Part shown: piece by piece, positions 11,879 to 19,317 of the stretch
How positions within the stretch are numbered: position 1 is the first letter of the stretch
Layout of the letters: every line of letters begins with the position of its first letter
DNA from: a virus
Length of the DNA: 25,346 bases
Strand: one strand, 5' to 3'
IMG/VR virus record: IMGVR_UViG_3300032323_002311
Location: 1 to 25,346 of that record
Translations under genes and position numbers: made by a program
Notes under the pieces: model-generated
What the model was told of the DNA's origin: nothing
The model's input: only the letters and a program-made list of their open reading frames with translations
Databases searched by the model: none

Positions 11879-12214
11879 TTACTTCACAACCAGAACCACA
11901 TAATCTGTGGTGGTCTGTGTGGCTTCGTAAGCCTCAGGGAAAGCAAGTGCCAACTTCTTTGAGTCCACACCTGTGCGTGAACGCTTGCTTTGTTCAATTC
12001 GGATTTCGCCGTTTACAATACCAACTTCGGCATCTCCAAGAACTTCCTTGATTTTTGCTTCAAGTTCCTTCTTGGTCTTTTCCAACTCGGTAATCATTGT
12101 GCGTGTTGCCACGAACTCGTTGATTGCCGCTTGGGTTTCTTTGTTGAGCTCTACTGCTGTGTTCTCAACTTCTACTGCCTTTACTACCTTTACTGCAACT
12201 GTTGCCTTAGACAT
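11879..12214 (-). CDS. Recombination-associated-type protein, paralogue A
   Basis: 111 residues, ATG 12214 with AAGGAG upstream. A central coiled coil (INEFVATRTMITELEKTKKE LEAKIKEVLG) is followed by DAEVGIVNGEIRI and DSKKLALAFPEAYEATQTTT. The GD(A)E.G.(V/L).G.V.....(S/T)R...D.KKL...(F/L)PE.(Y/F) order is typical of small proteins, or C-terminal parts, linked to YqaJ-type viral exonucleases. Their separate role is unclear, and no exonuclease is in the window. The protein at 20538-20873 has the same length, start and end (roughly half of positions identical by eye). Own promoter and terminator. Confidence 0.72.
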   Translation of the reverse strand: MSKATVAVKVVKAVEVENTAVELNKETQAAINEFVATRTMITELEKTKKELEAKIKEVLGDAEVGIVNGEIRIEQSKRSRTGVDSKKLALAFPEAYEATQTTTDYVVLVVK

Positions 12215-12294
12215 AACTAAGACTCCTTTTCTTTATGTCATTATCCCGAACCCATTGTTGGGGACTTTTTGCTAGGTTTCCCTAACAAGAACTA

Positions 12295-12358
12295 CATTAC
12301 ACGACCTTCCTGCACTATGCAAGTCGAAACCGCATCTTTTTTATAACAGTTTGATAAC
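12295..12358 (-). promoter_or_regulatory. Promoter and upstream TTATCAAA repeats of paralogue A
   Basis: TTGCAT (12317-12322), spacer AGTGCAGGAAGGTCGTG, TAATGT (12295-12300). Upstream at 12343-12358 lies GTTATCAAACTGTTAT, matching the region upstream of the 20873 gene. The initial transcribed region (TTCTTGTTAG) also matches that copy. Confidence 0.7.
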
Positions 12359-12362
12359 GGAA

Positions 12363-12518
12363 TTAGGAGACTTCCGCAACCTCGAAATTAGCCTTGTGAA
12401 CGAGATTGCCGTATTCCTCTGCCGTCCAAGCCTCTGCCATAAGGATTGCTTCCTGCTCAGTCTCTGCTTCCCAGACTGTGTGAACATTTGCCTTCACTAC
12501 AACCGAATACTTTTTCAT
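12363..12518 (-). CDS. Mini-protein with KYSVVVKA..VEAETEQEA fold pattern, 51 aa
   Basis: ATG 12518 overlaps the upstream TAA (TAATG). The sequence KKYSVVVKANVHTVWEAETE then QEAILMAEAWTAEEYG shows a strand, a strand ending in a (V/W)xAxTxxEA helix, and a final strand. This is the very common small phage ferredoxin-like unit with unknown role; 20235-20393 has the same pattern. Confidence 0.66.
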   Translation of the reverse strand: MKKYSVVVKANVHTVWEAETEQEAILMAEAWTAEEYGNLVHKANFEVAEVS

Positions 12519-12751
12519 TAGTGAGAACCTCCAAACATTTCTGTCCAGCAATTTGGGTGAGTGCCAGAAACAATCTGCTCACGCAAAGCCTTGTCCAAAT
12601 CTGGATAGGCATCTTGAATAGATGCACCAAGTTCTCTAGCGAAGAAACCAGCGGTAGGAACTTCTACTTCGCCAATGTCGCCGCACCAAGAACATTTTGG
12701 TGTTCCCACTACTACTGTTTTGTCTGTTGCTGAAATACCTTGTATCGCCAT
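12518..12751 (-). CDS. CxxC..HPxCW small protein, 77 aa
   Basis: ATG 12751 follows the upstream TAA by 2 nt (GGGAAATAAAAATGG). The sequence CSWCGDIGEVEVPTAGFFAR, then LREQIVSGTHPNCWTEMFG, is a widely distributed actinophage type: CxWCG.tG.vev....................R....TG.HP.CW..mFg. Cys pair plus HPxC can hold one zinc ion. Its function is unknown to me. Middle gene of a coupled three-gene unit of small cysteine proteins. Confidence 0.72.
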   Translation of the reverse strand: MAIQGISATDKTVVVGTPKCSWCGDIGEVEVPTAGFFARELGASIQDAYPDLDKALREQIVSGTHPNCWTEMFGGSH

Positions 12752-12753
12752 TT

Positions 12754-12888
12754 TTATTTCCCCTTTATACATTTGTCGCAAGATGCGCCGTGGTTGTAAT
12801 CTCTTTCTGCAATCTGAAATGTCTCACCGCACAACCAGCAACCAATGTAAATCATTACTTGCTTTCGTGCCTTTGTGTTTGTTGCCAT
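12754..12888 (-). CDS. Zinc-ribbon mini-protein, 44 aa
   Basis: Found by hand: ATG 12888 with AAAGGAAGC upstream, stop TAA at 12754-12756 running directly into the next ATG. The sequence MIYIGCWLCGETFQIAERDY, NHGASCDKCIKG, has C-x2-C-x16-C-x2-C zinc-ribbon spacing. First gene of its operon, after the dyad promoter at 12918. Confidence 0.68.
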   Translation of the reverse strand: MATNTKARKQVMIYIGCWLCGETFQIAERDYNHGASCDKCIKGK

Positions 12889-12917
12889 TAGAGCTTCCTT
12901 TCGTCGTTATGGTTCTA

Positions 12918-12971
12918 TTATTGCACCAAGTGCAGGGAGATGTCAAGAACCTTCCTGCACTCGGCGTGTCG
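12918..12971 (-). promoter_or_regulatory. Promoter with dyad GTGCAGG words and CGACACGC
   Basis: CGACACGC (12964-12971), GTGCAGGAAGG, TTGACA (12941-12946), CTCCCTGCAC in the spacer, CAATAA (12918-12923). GTGCAGGAAG and CTCCCTGCAC form an inverted pair around the -35, the clearest dyad form of the shared motif. Confidence 0.74.
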
Positions 12972-12976
12972 CAATT

Positions 12977-13486
12977 TTAGAAGTGGAAATCCACTATGAC
13001 GAGGTATTGCATCTCAGGTGCGACCGCAACGCGCTCGCGGAAACGCTTTAGGTTAGCCGTGTAGTCCTCTAGGTCGAAGACCGCACTATCGCAAGTCCAA
13101 TCATCAGACAACAACTTTGCCAACTTGCTAAGTTTCCACAAATCCATTGAAGTCTGACCAAAGAAGTTTCTCCAGTCTGCTTCAGCATCATAGGTCGCAA
13201 CAACTCCAGCAAGATTGAAGTTCTCGACCTCTGAGTAATATCTTTTTATCTCGGTGTTTCTACACGCAATCCACTCGCCAAGTTTTTGTTCAGCGAGCTC
13301 CGTGTTCTCTGTGTAGCGCAAAACATTTTTACCTTTACCGAAGAAGTCAGACCAGCGACCGCCAATCTCGTTCCAGTCAGACCAAGACGGATTTGGTGTT
13401 TCGGAATACTGAACCGCACTCTTTACTTTGTCTGCTGCTTCTTCATGGCTCTCTGCCTCTACAAGAAGTATTTGTCCAACATGCAT
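12977..13486 (-). CDS. GGRW-motif hypothetical protein, 169 aa
   Basis: ATG 13486 follows the ACGACGAAAGGACAC leader. The start MHVGQILLVEAESHEEAADK reads like a mini ferredoxin-like unit, followed by WSDWNEIGGRWSDFFGKG. The (D/W)W..(I/V)GGRW..(Y/F/L)(F/G) motif recurs in many phage hypothetical proteins. The end YTANLKRFRERVAVAPEMQY and LVIVDFHF returns to strand. Its function is unknown. The promoter lies inside the end of the upstream gene. Confidence 0.66.
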   Translation of the reverse strand: MHVGQILLVEAESHEEAADKVKSAVQYSETPNPSWSDWNEIGGRWSDFFGKGKNVLRYTENTELAEQKLGEWIACRNTEIKRYYSEVENFNLAGVVATYDAEADWRNFFGQTSMDLWKLSKLAKLLSDDWTCDSAVFDLEDYTANLKRFRERVAVAPEMQYLVIVDFHF

Positions 13487-13524
13487 AGCCTGTGTCCTTT
13501 CGTCGTTTTTGCCGTGCTAGGTAA

Positions 13525-13552
13525 TTATTACATCTCTATGCAGAAATGTCAA
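13525..13552 (-). promoter_or_regulatory. Promoter of the 13486 gene
   Basis: TTGACA (13547-13552), 16-nt spacer TTTCTGCATAGAGATG, TAATAA (13525-13530). The spacer has TCTGCA, a weak form of the inverted CCTGCAC word. The stop of the 13536 gene lies between the two boxes. Confidence 0.65.
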
Positions 13553-13988
13553 TCGTGTCTTCAATTTGTTTTGCATTGGCAATTTCTTCTTCAAGCCAAG
13601 CCTTCGCACTTTGCAGCGCTTCGTTGATGTCATGAGTCACGCAATCAAGATGTTCGCCCCGCACATACAAATCGAACCACGGGTTATACATGTGTTGCAA
13701 ATCCCCAGCCTCAACGGCATCTGTGAATTTTTTATCTGTGTCGTATTCATAGGCTATGAGCTCAACGCCGTCCGTGATAAGAATTTTATGGCGCTCGCTG
13801 TGATACCGCATGTCGCCATCACAGTTGATGTCTACTACAAACCCGTTCTTTTTTACCTCGCAAATAAACGAGCTGCTGTGCTTATAGAAATCTGATGCTG
13901 TTTGATTTGGTTCCAGGGGTAAGCCTGCACCCCAAACAACTTCATAATCTGTCATGTCTTCCAACAGCTCTATCGGTCGTATCGTCAT
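13536..13988 (-). CDS. Hypothetical protein, 150 aa
   Basis: ATG 13988 has GGAGGTAAAAA immediately before it, a full Shine-Dalgarno inside the recurrent GAGGTAAAAAATG word. The first part (TDYEVVWGAGLPLEPNQTAS, FYKHSSSFICEVKKNGFVVD) is beta-rich; the last 40 residues are a helix (INEALQSAKAWLEEEIANAK). No family recognised. No separate promoter is visible after the terminator at 14019, so expression may depend on read-through. Confidence 0.65.
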   Translation of the reverse strand: MTIRPIELLEDMTDYEVVWGAGLPLEPNQTASDFYKHSSSFICEVKKNGFVVDINCDGDMRYHSERHKILITDGVELIAYEYDTDKKFTDAVEAGDLQHMYNPWFDLYVRGEHLDCVTHDINEALQSAKAWLEEEIANAKQIEDTIDISA

Positions 13989-14010
13989 TTTTTACCTCCG
14001 TCGTTTTTGA

Positions 14011-14052
14011 GAACGAAGAGCCCCGCCGTTTTCTGTGAGGGACGACGGGACT
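14011..14052 (-). terminator. Terminator of the VWA gene
   Basis: Minus strand AGUCCCGUCGU (14042-14052) pairs with ACGGCGGGGCU (14019-14029) without mismatch if G-U pairs are allowed, then TCTTCGTTC. On the plus strand two pairs would be lost, so it works leftward. Confidence 0.65.
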
Positions 14053-14133
14053 CTCCGTTTTTACCACAACTCTCTCCGCAGGTTTGGACACACGCTGGAA
14101 GGACGCATACCCGCTTTGAGAGACCTATTGAGT

Positions 14134-15939
14134 TTAGGCGTTGAGCCTACCCACATTTGTAAGTTCCCCAGCCGCTGCTCTACCAATCTCTGATGCCGCA
14201 CCAGTCGGGTCTAACACGCCACCAAGAACCGCAACTCTTGCATGTCGTGCCAGTCTCTCAGCATAGTGCCCACCATCAAAAGGTAGCCACAAAATCGCTA
14301 CACCCGCTTCGTTGCATCGAGCCAGCCACTTGCGTGCGTGCTCTCGCTCATCGTGAGTGTATTGACCATCTGAGACAACAACCAAAAGTCTAGCACCGCT
14401 TCCGTTCAGAAGATTGAGGCTTCCGTCAAGTGCTCTGAAAGCCTTGTCGAACTTCTCTGTGCCGTCCTCAGCCGTGTAGACATTTACATCTTCAAGGTGC
14501 TGTCCAGCCTTCAAGGTCGGGAACACATCGTTGCCGTAATAAACCATCGCACACTTGCCTTGAACACGGCGAACCGCCTCAGACATAACCCACGCAGTTG
14601 TTGCCATTGGGTTCATCGCAGAACCCATAGAGCCTGAAATGTCTACCATCACGCCAACTGTAAGTGTTGGGTCGTCTGTGTGCTTGCGAACTGTTCGACG
14701 GAACGGCTCGACTTGCTTCATAACGCCACGCTCTTTGAGTGCATTTGCTTGCACCATCTGTCGAGTTCGTAATCTTCCTGGAGGTGTGATGCTTGCAATC
14801 TCAATCGCATCACGCTCACGATACTTTGCCTTCTCTAACAACTGTGCAATCTGCACGGCTGCAATTCTCTCTTCAGGAGTTGGCTTACGAGTTTCACGCA
14901 AACGAGAAGAAGTCTTTGAGACACCAACACCTGTGCTTTTCTCGAACACCTGCTTTGCTACCTCTTCATTTTTCTGACGCTCTTTAGCATCTGCATGCTT
15001 CTCTTCTACTTGCTTTTCCCACTCTTCGCTCTGCTCTTGGTCTGCGAGCGCATCAGCGTTGTCAATAGAAATTACCGCACCTGCTTCTTCTAGTGCGTCC
15101 ATCAACATCTTTGCAAACTCGGAAGACATACTGCCTTCGCCTTTTTCACCTGACTCAGGCTTTCCATCTTGTCCTTGACCATCGCCTTTTTCTTCGGCAA
15201 CTTCACGAATAATCTTTGCCCACTCTTTAGCAAGTGGATAGAGAAGTTCGGCATTAGCGTGCATTGTGTGCGCTTGAAACTTTCCAGCAATCTCACGCAA
15301 CTTCACAATAACTTCAGGAGTCATGTAAGCATCTACTAACTCGACCAAGTCTTTCACTTCAGACTCTTCGAGAATACCTGCGTCAATTCTTGCGTGAACT
15401 GTTGCAACTAGAAAAGCTGCGCTTTGTGTATTTGATGCGCTCGCAAACTTTTCTTGTGCATCTGCAATCACGATGTCCATCGCACATGCTCGCAGGAAGT
15501 TTAGAGACTCAGGCATCGCCAAAAGTCCCTGCGCTTCAATACGACTTTCCTCCAAGAGGATAAGTGCTTGGTGCTCATCTTTTTCTAAATCTTTGTAAGC
15601 CTTTTCCAAATCCCATTGTGAGAACTTTGCATGGAAGGCTTCGTGCATAATCGCACCTGTTGCCTTAGGGAACTCGAATTGCTTTGAGCGTTCTGTGAGG
15701 TCTCCAACCATCTCAGGAGAAACCATCTTGCCAAAAGCAATCGCTGTGTCTACTTCAATTTCTGCGAGCGCAGGGTTGTAGCACGCTGGTGCTCCATGTC
15801 CTGCATCAGTTCCTACATAACCAATTAGGTCGTAGCGTTCGCTCCATTTGTTTGCAAGTTCACCAACTGCACGCCCTACTCCCAACCACTCAGGTGGGGT
15901 ATTGCTTGCACGGCTCTCGCTGTGTTTGATGTGTGCCAT
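14134..15939 (-). CDS. VWA-domain protein with N-terminal HExxH metallopeptidase-like region
   Basis: 601 residues, ATG 15939 with GGAAGGAAG upstream. Residues 95-110 contain TGAIMHEAFHAKFSQW (HEAFH, His99 and His103), with EESRIEAQ about 130-137 as a candidate third ligand. This layout is that of the DUF2201-type putative metallopeptidases. Residues 250-345 are Gly/Glu/Lys-rich and probably coiled or disordered. The VWA domain starts about 426 (LTVGVMVDISGSMGS), with the MIDAS DxSGS at 433-437 and a later VVSDGQY. The C-terminal end is Ala/Gly-rich. The MoxR-like ATPase gene lies 147 bp upstream. By analogy with CobS-CobT and MoxR-VWA pairs, the ATPase would remodel a target presented by the VWA protein. 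Confidence 0.8.
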   Translation of the reverse strand: MAHIKHSESRASNTPPEWLGVGRAVGELANKWSERYDLIGYVGTDAGHGAPACYNPALAEIEVDTAIAFGKMVSPEMVGDLTERSKQFEFPKATGAIMHEAFHAKFSQWDLEKAYKDLEKDEHQALILLEESRIEAQGLLAMPESLNFLRACAMDIVIADAQEKFASASNTQSAAFLVATVHARIDAGILEESEVKDLVELVDAYMTPEVIVKLREIAGKFQAHTMHANAELLYPLAKEWAKIIREVAEEKGDGQGQDGKPESGEKGEGSMSSEFAKMLMDALEEAGAVISIDNADALADQEQSEEWEKQVEEKHADAKERQKNEEVAKQVFEKSTGVGVSKTSSRLRETRKPTPEERIAAVQIAQLLEKAKYRERDAIEIASITPPGRLRTRQMVQANALKERGVMKQVEPFRRTVRKHTDDPTLTVGVMVDISGSMGSAMNPMATTAWVMSEAVRRVQGKCAMVYYGNDVFPTLKAGQHLEDVNVYTAEDGTEKFDKAFRALDGSLNLLNGSGARLLVVVSDGQYTHDEREHARKWLARCNEAGVAILWLPFDGGHYAERLARHARVAVLGGVLDPTGAASEIGRAAAGELTNVGRLNA

Positions 15940-15990
15940 GTCTTTACTTCCTTCCAGTTTGTGTCTCGGTGTCCAATCGAGTAATGCAAT

Positions 15991-16018
15991 TCTATAATGA
16001 AAAGTTATTGGGTGTCAA
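15991..16018 (-). promoter_or_regulatory. Promoter of the VWA gene
   Basis: TTGACA (16013-16018), 16-nt spacer CCCAATAACTTTTCAT, TATAGA (15991-15996). The spacer has no GTGCAGG; it carries CCAATAACTTTT, a form of the repeat at 8140 and 22943. This separates it from the main promoter class. Confidence 0.7.
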
Positions 16019-16031
16019 GTAGGGGGTGGAA

Positions 16032-16058
16032 GAGGGGCGACACCCATGAAGCCCCTCC
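16032..16058 (-). terminator. Terminator-like hairpin after the MoxR gene
   Basis: GAGGGGC (16032-16038) and GCCCCTC (16051-16057) form a perfect 7-bp stem. Only TTCC follows on the minus strand, so termination may be partial. Confidence 0.6.
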
Positions 16059-16086
16059 TCCTCAACGAAAACCTAAACAGGGAAGG

Positions 16087-17121
16087 TTAGATTTTCGCTG
16101 GCTTACACTCGACCGCATACGCACGAGTCAAGACATCAGCCACAATCGGGCGGTCTAACTCAGGGGAGGCGGCGAGAAGATTTGCGATAGCAAAGTCAGT
16201 TCCAAAAGTTTCCGCTATGTCACGGAAAGCCATTAGTTCACGGAACTGAGGAGACCAAGAAACTTCTCTTGCAAGTTGTTTCTTTGCCAAGTTCTGAGCA
16301 ACAGTCACGAGTGCAGTAGGCACTCCTAACTTTCGAGCAAGAGCCCAATCGGTAGTCATTTCAACCTGCAAGGTGAAACGAGAGAGCAGAGCCTCAGACA
16401 AACGAACTCCAGGAGCGTTCGGGTTAGTGGCGGCAACTACAAAAAACTCAGGGTGAGCCTTGATAGTTCCTCGCTCAGGGTTCGCTGTGATTGTAAGTTC
16501 ACGGCGTCCGTCCATCAAACCATAAACGATTGAAAGAACCTTAGGGTCAATCAAACCAATTTCGTCAATGAAATAAACGCCACCAGTTTCCGCAGCTTTT
16601 ACTAAGTCGCCATCAACCCACTCAAAACCACCAGCAGGTGTTTGCACATAGCCACCAATCATGTCAGCAACTTCTGTGTCTCCAGTTCCCATCAAGGTGT
16701 AGACATCTGAATACGCAGCCTCAACGAGTGCAGTCTTGCCACAACCTGGAGCACCATACAGAAGTGCAAACATTGGAGAGCCAGCAGAACCTGCAAAAAC
16801 TTTTGCAGTTGCTTCACGAGCCTTGCGAAGAGTTAGAACATCTGAGTGCATGCCCCACTTGCGACCAAAATACTTAGAACCATTTGGACGAAGATAAGCC
16901 TCTTCACCTTCCATGTTTTCAACTGCAACTGCGTTGTCAATCGCACGCTTGCGTGGAGCACGCTCCGCACCTGATGCACGAGCAACATAGCGACCAGTTG
17001 GAGTCACCTTTGCATTGAGTTGCATTGAAGCCTCTTCATTTGCAACCTGAGAAACTACCTCAATGACAGTCTCCCAAAATCCTCCGCCAATTTCGGCGTA
17101 GCGTTCTTTTAGAGTTTCCAT
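16087..17121 (-). CDS. MoxR/CobS-type AAA+ ATPase
   Basis: 344 residues. ATG 17121 follows GGGAGATAAAAA. Walker A is GAPGCGKT (123-130) and Walker B VYFIDEI (182-188). ADMIGGYVQ gives the pre-sensor (V/G)G-x-(Y/Q) pattern of MoxR/AAA_5 members, VVAATNPN the sensor 1 segment, and EALLSRF the arginine-finger region. The N-terminal 90 residues are a basic extension. MoxR/CobS ATPases couple ATP hydrolysis to remodelling of a partner held by a VWA protein, which is encoded next door. The same-strand neighbour upstream (17146-17598) begins the unit with the 17644 promoter. Chelatase activity is unlikely, since no chelatase subunit or cobalamin gene is present. Confidence 0.84.
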   Translation of the reverse strand: METLKERYAEIGGGFWETVIEVVSQVANEEASMQLNAKVTPTGRYVARASGAERAPRKRAIDNAVAVENMEGEEAYLRPNGSKYFGRKWGMHSDVLTLRKAREATAKVFAGSAGSPMFALLYGAPGCGKTALVEAAYSDVYTLMGTGDTEVADMIGGYVQTPAGGFEWVDGDLVKAAETGGVYFIDEIGLIDPKVLSIVYGLMDGRRELTITANPERGTIKAHPEFFVVAATNPNAPGVRLSEALLSRFTLQVEMTTDWALARKLGVPTALVTVAQNLAKKQLAREVSWSPQFRELMAFRDIAETFGTDFAIANLLAASPELDRPIVADVLTRAYAVECKPAKI

Positions 17122-17145
17122 TTTTATCTCCCTGTAATTTTCTTA

Positions 17146-17598
17146 TTACGCTATCTCGGCAGGAAAGCCAAGTGCTGTTTTGGTTTGGTTGATGCGATAA
17201 AGCATCTTGTTGGGTGTCTTGCTTTGTTTTACATCTTCCAAATCTTTTTTGGAAGTCTCGATGAGGATTGGTTCTTTAGTTATTTCCCAGCCACCATTTT
17301 TGATGCCATCAAATAACTGAGTTGCAAAACTCATGCGATTTTCTGTAAAGGTTTCTTTCATAGCATTTGCAAGTTGCTCACCATTGAGGTCAGAAATTGC
17401 ACGCCATGAAAGGGCTGAGTTTCTCCATTGTTTCTTTGGAGTAAGTGGAGTTGTCACTCGACGCCACAGAGAGGCAGGAACTTCCTTACCATCTGCTGCA
17501 TAGCCATCAGGTGTGATGATGATTTGCATCATCGCTCCAGGTTTGCGGAACTCCGCATAAAGTGCAATCCCTTGCACATCTTTTGTTGCATCTAGCAT
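17146..17598 (-). CDS. Hypothetical protein, 150 aa
   Basis: ATG 17598 follows leader CAACGACGAAAGGACACCCA. Sequence: beta-rich start (GIALYAEFRKPGAMMQIIIT, PDGYAADGK), then WRRVTTPLTPKKQWRNSALS and a helical C-terminus. Not recognised. It is 24 nt upstream of the MoxR gene in the same unit, so it may be a third partner of the MoxR-VWA pair, for example an adaptor. Confidence 0.66.
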   Translation of the reverse strand: MLDATKDVQGIALYAEFRKPGAMMQIIITPDGYAADGKEVPASLWRRVTTPLTPKKQWRNSALSWRAISDLNGEQLANAMKETFTENRMSFATQLFDGIKNGGWEITKEPILIETSKKDLEDVKQSKTPNKMLYRINQTKTALGFPAEIA

Positions 17599-17643
17599 TG
17601 GGTGTCCTTTCGTCGTTGGTGCTAGTTTGTGTTGCTATGGAAA

Positions 17644-17672
17644 GTATTGCATCATCTTCCTGCACTTGTCAA
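17644..17672 (-). promoter_or_regulatory. Promoter of the 17598-MoxR unit
   Basis: TTGACA (17667-17672), spacer AGTGCAGGAAGATGATG (17 nt), CAATAC (17644-17649). The leader ends ACCAACGACGAAAGGACACCCA. Confidence 0.76.
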
Positions 17673-17703
17673 GTCCATTTTGCAATTATTTTGAAAATCT
17701 TTT

Positions 17704-17985
17704 TTAGGCGACCAACACCATCATTTGGGTTGGCTTGACTTCAAAAGTCATTTCACGAGGTTCTGTGATGGCACGACCATTGTCGTCGTAGTCCATGACA
17801 TCGAAGTATCGAATTACTACATCTCCCTTATCGTTGCTAACAACTTCGATAAGTGAGTAGTCGTCATCTCGACCTACTCCTGTCCAATCACGCCAGTCCA
17901 CTTCGAGCCACTTGATTGCAGCTTCTAGTGTTCCAAATAAAATGCCATCTACTTCAATGACATCTTGATTGTAAAACTTGTTCAT
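17704..17985 (-). CDS. Hypothetical acidic protein, 93 aa
   Basis: ATG 17985 follows a promoter and AATGACGAAAGGACACCCA. The sequence VDGILFGTLEAAIKWLEVDW, DWTGVGRDDDYSLIEVVSND and YFDVMDYDDNGRAITEPREM is Asp-rich and beta-type. No family recognised. Single-gene unit. Confidence 0.65.
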   Translation of the reverse strand: MNKFYNQDVIEVDGILFGTLEAAIKWLEVDWRDWTGVGRDDDYSLIEVVSNDKGDVVIRYFDVMDYDDNGRAITEPREMTFEVKPTQMMVLVA

Positions 17986-18011
17986 TGGGTGTCCTTTCGT
18001 CATTGAGATAA

Positions 18012-18062
18012 GTATTGCATCACTTCCCTGCATTTGTCAAATCCATTTGGTTCGGCGTGTCG
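18012..18062 (-). promoter_or_regulatory. Promoter of the 17985 gene
   Basis: CGACACGC (18055-18062), TTGACA (18035-18040), spacer AATGCAGGGAAGTGATG, CAATAC (18012-18017). Note ATGCAGG instead of GTGCAGG. Confidence 0.75.
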
Positions 18063-18221
18063 TGGAGCTTTCAATACGCGTAGTGGACTTCGTAATAACT
18101 TCAACTCCTCTACTAGCCATCTTGGTGGTCGAGGGGGGAAATGAAAAGTGAGCCAGTTTTATCACGACATGGCTCAGGTCGGTGTTCAGGAGGAAACGAC
18201 GAAGAAACCTCCCGAAGTTTT
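18063..18221. other. Intergenic stretch after the methyltransferase operon
   Basis: No gene seen. It contains AGGAGG-(aaacgacgaagaaa)-CCTCCC (about 18188-18213), a plus-strand copy of the ACGACGAA leader word enclosed by a 5-6-bp stem. This may act as the terminator of the leftward 18222 gene. Confidence 0.4.
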
Positions 18222-18530
18222 TTACTTCTCGTATTCTGTCAGGTCTACACCCAGGGCGTCAAGCTTGGCACGAAGTGCCTCCTCATTTGCTCCAGGTTCA
18301 TACGACTCTGTTAAAACTCGTGCAACTTCAGGGCGTGCCCAATCTGATGCGCTTTCAATGATTGCCCAGTCGGTATCGTCCCAATGGGTTGTTTCCATAA
18401 TAGTCAAACCATCTGCGTTTCCGTAACTGCCATCTTCAGCAAAGTAGTTCAAGGTGCGAACAACTTCGCCTTCAGTTGCAGCTGGAGCTGGTGTTTCGCT
18501 GTCTGTGTTTTTTACTTTCTTGCTAGCCAA
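18222..18530 (-). CDS. Hypothetical acidic protein, 102 aa, TTG start
   Basis: TTG 18530 inside the end of the methyltransferase gene (8-nt overlap), with GGAG 9 nt upstream. Sequence ASKKVKNTDSETPAPAATEG, a low-complexity start, then LNYFAEDGSYGNADGLTIME and a helical acidic C-terminus (EALRAKLDALGVDLTEYEK). No family recognised. It has a GTAAAAAA word inside (KKVKN) and another at its stop. Confidence 0.6.
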   Translation of the reverse strand: MASKKVKNTDSETPAPAATEGEVVRTLNYFAEDGSYGNADGLTIMETTHWDDTDWAIIESASDWARPEVARVLTESYEPGANEEALRAKLDALGVDLTEYEK

Positions 18531-19209
18531 TTTTTACTCCTTTGATGTGGTTGATGAGCTGCTTGCCAATAAACTCTGTGTAGATGGGAGGTAGTGACTG
18601 ATACAACCCGTATTGAGTCATCCAGTCAATGCCAAGCAAAGACTCTTGAACTTTTTTACTTGGGACATAGCCACCCTTACGAACATAGCGTGCCTCAATT
18701 TTATCTCGCCTTGCACCGCCGTATGAGCCCGCTACTTGAACTGTCTTGTCGTGAAGTTTGTGTTCGGGCTGCACAAGGTCAATGTTTGACTCGAATAGTC
18801 GGTGTCTATCCATAACAACTTTCTCGCCGTCGTCGTCAATAGCCTCCAGGCCAAACATTCGTCCGCAAAGAGTTATTGGGTTGTGTAGCGGTGCGCCCGT
18901 TACATTCTCAAGGACATAAGGCAAGCCTGTTGCTATGAGTGCTTTTCTAGTCGGTTCAATAAGTTCTGGGTGCTTACGGCTATGAGAGTTGCGGGTAACC
19001 GAGTATGCCTGACACGGGGGAGATGCGTGGATTGCATCAAACTCGTGTGCGTGCTCTTTTACATACTCCAATGCATCAGCGGCGTGGAACTCAAATGGGT
19101 ATCGCTTGCCGAACTTCGGGTCTAAGTCAACGCCGACTACTTCAAAGCCAGCTTTGCTGTAACCCTTAGCAGCTCCGCCTTCACAGCAGAACAAGTCAAG
19201 TATTTTCAT
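18523..19209 (-). CDS. DNA (cytosine-5)-methyltransferase-type protein
   Basis: 228 residues, ATG 19209 with GAGGACGAA upstream. Motif I is LDLFCCEGGAAKGYSKAGF (4-22), VGVDLDP follows, motif IV is ASPPCQAYS (62-70, catalytic Cys66), and motif VI is LENV (100-103). The C-terminal part (GLYQSLPPIYTEFIGKQL) is the usual end of short phage Dcm-like proteins; motif IX-X region is brief, so the target-recognition domain is small. It should transfer methyl from S-adenosylmethionine to C5 of cytosine. No restriction endonuclease neighbours it, so it is probably an orphan enzyme protecting phage DNA. It could relate to the over-represented GC-rich words of the window. Confidence 0.85.
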   Translation of the reverse strand: MKILDLFCCEGGAAKGYSKAGFEVVGVDLDPKFGKRYPFEFHAADALEYVKEHAHEFDAIHASPPCQAYSVTRNSHSRKHPELIEPTRKALIATGLPYVLENVTGAPLHNPITLCGRMFGLEAIDDDGEKVVMDRHRLFESNIDLVQPEHKLHDKTVQVAGSYGGARRDKIEARYVRKGGYVPSKKVQESLLGIDWMTQYGLYQSLPPIYTEFIGKQLINHIKGVKIG

Positions 19210-19283
19210 TTCGTCCTCTATTTTTTACCTCAGCCGTTTGTCTTAGTCAGTCTACTGCTTTTTACTTGCAGCGGCAATGAAAA

Positions 19284-19305
19284 TGGGAGGACTCTCGCCC
19301 TCCCA
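19284..19305 (-). terminator. Terminator of the Api92-like gene
   Basis: TGGGAGG/CCTCCCA perfect 7-bp stem with an ACTCTCGC loop, followed on the minus strand by TTTTCATT. Confidence 0.75.
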
Positions 19306-19317
19306 CCTTCGCCAACT

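Noticed and set aside
16087-17121. Cobalt chelatase subunit CobS
   Set aside because: The ATPase resembles CobS/MoxR, but there is no CobN-like large subunit or cobalamin gene, and the VWA partner carries a HExxH region instead; a remodelling role is more likely.
18523-19209. Complete restriction-modification system
   Set aside because: Neighbours on both sides show no nuclease motif; only the methyltransferase is present.
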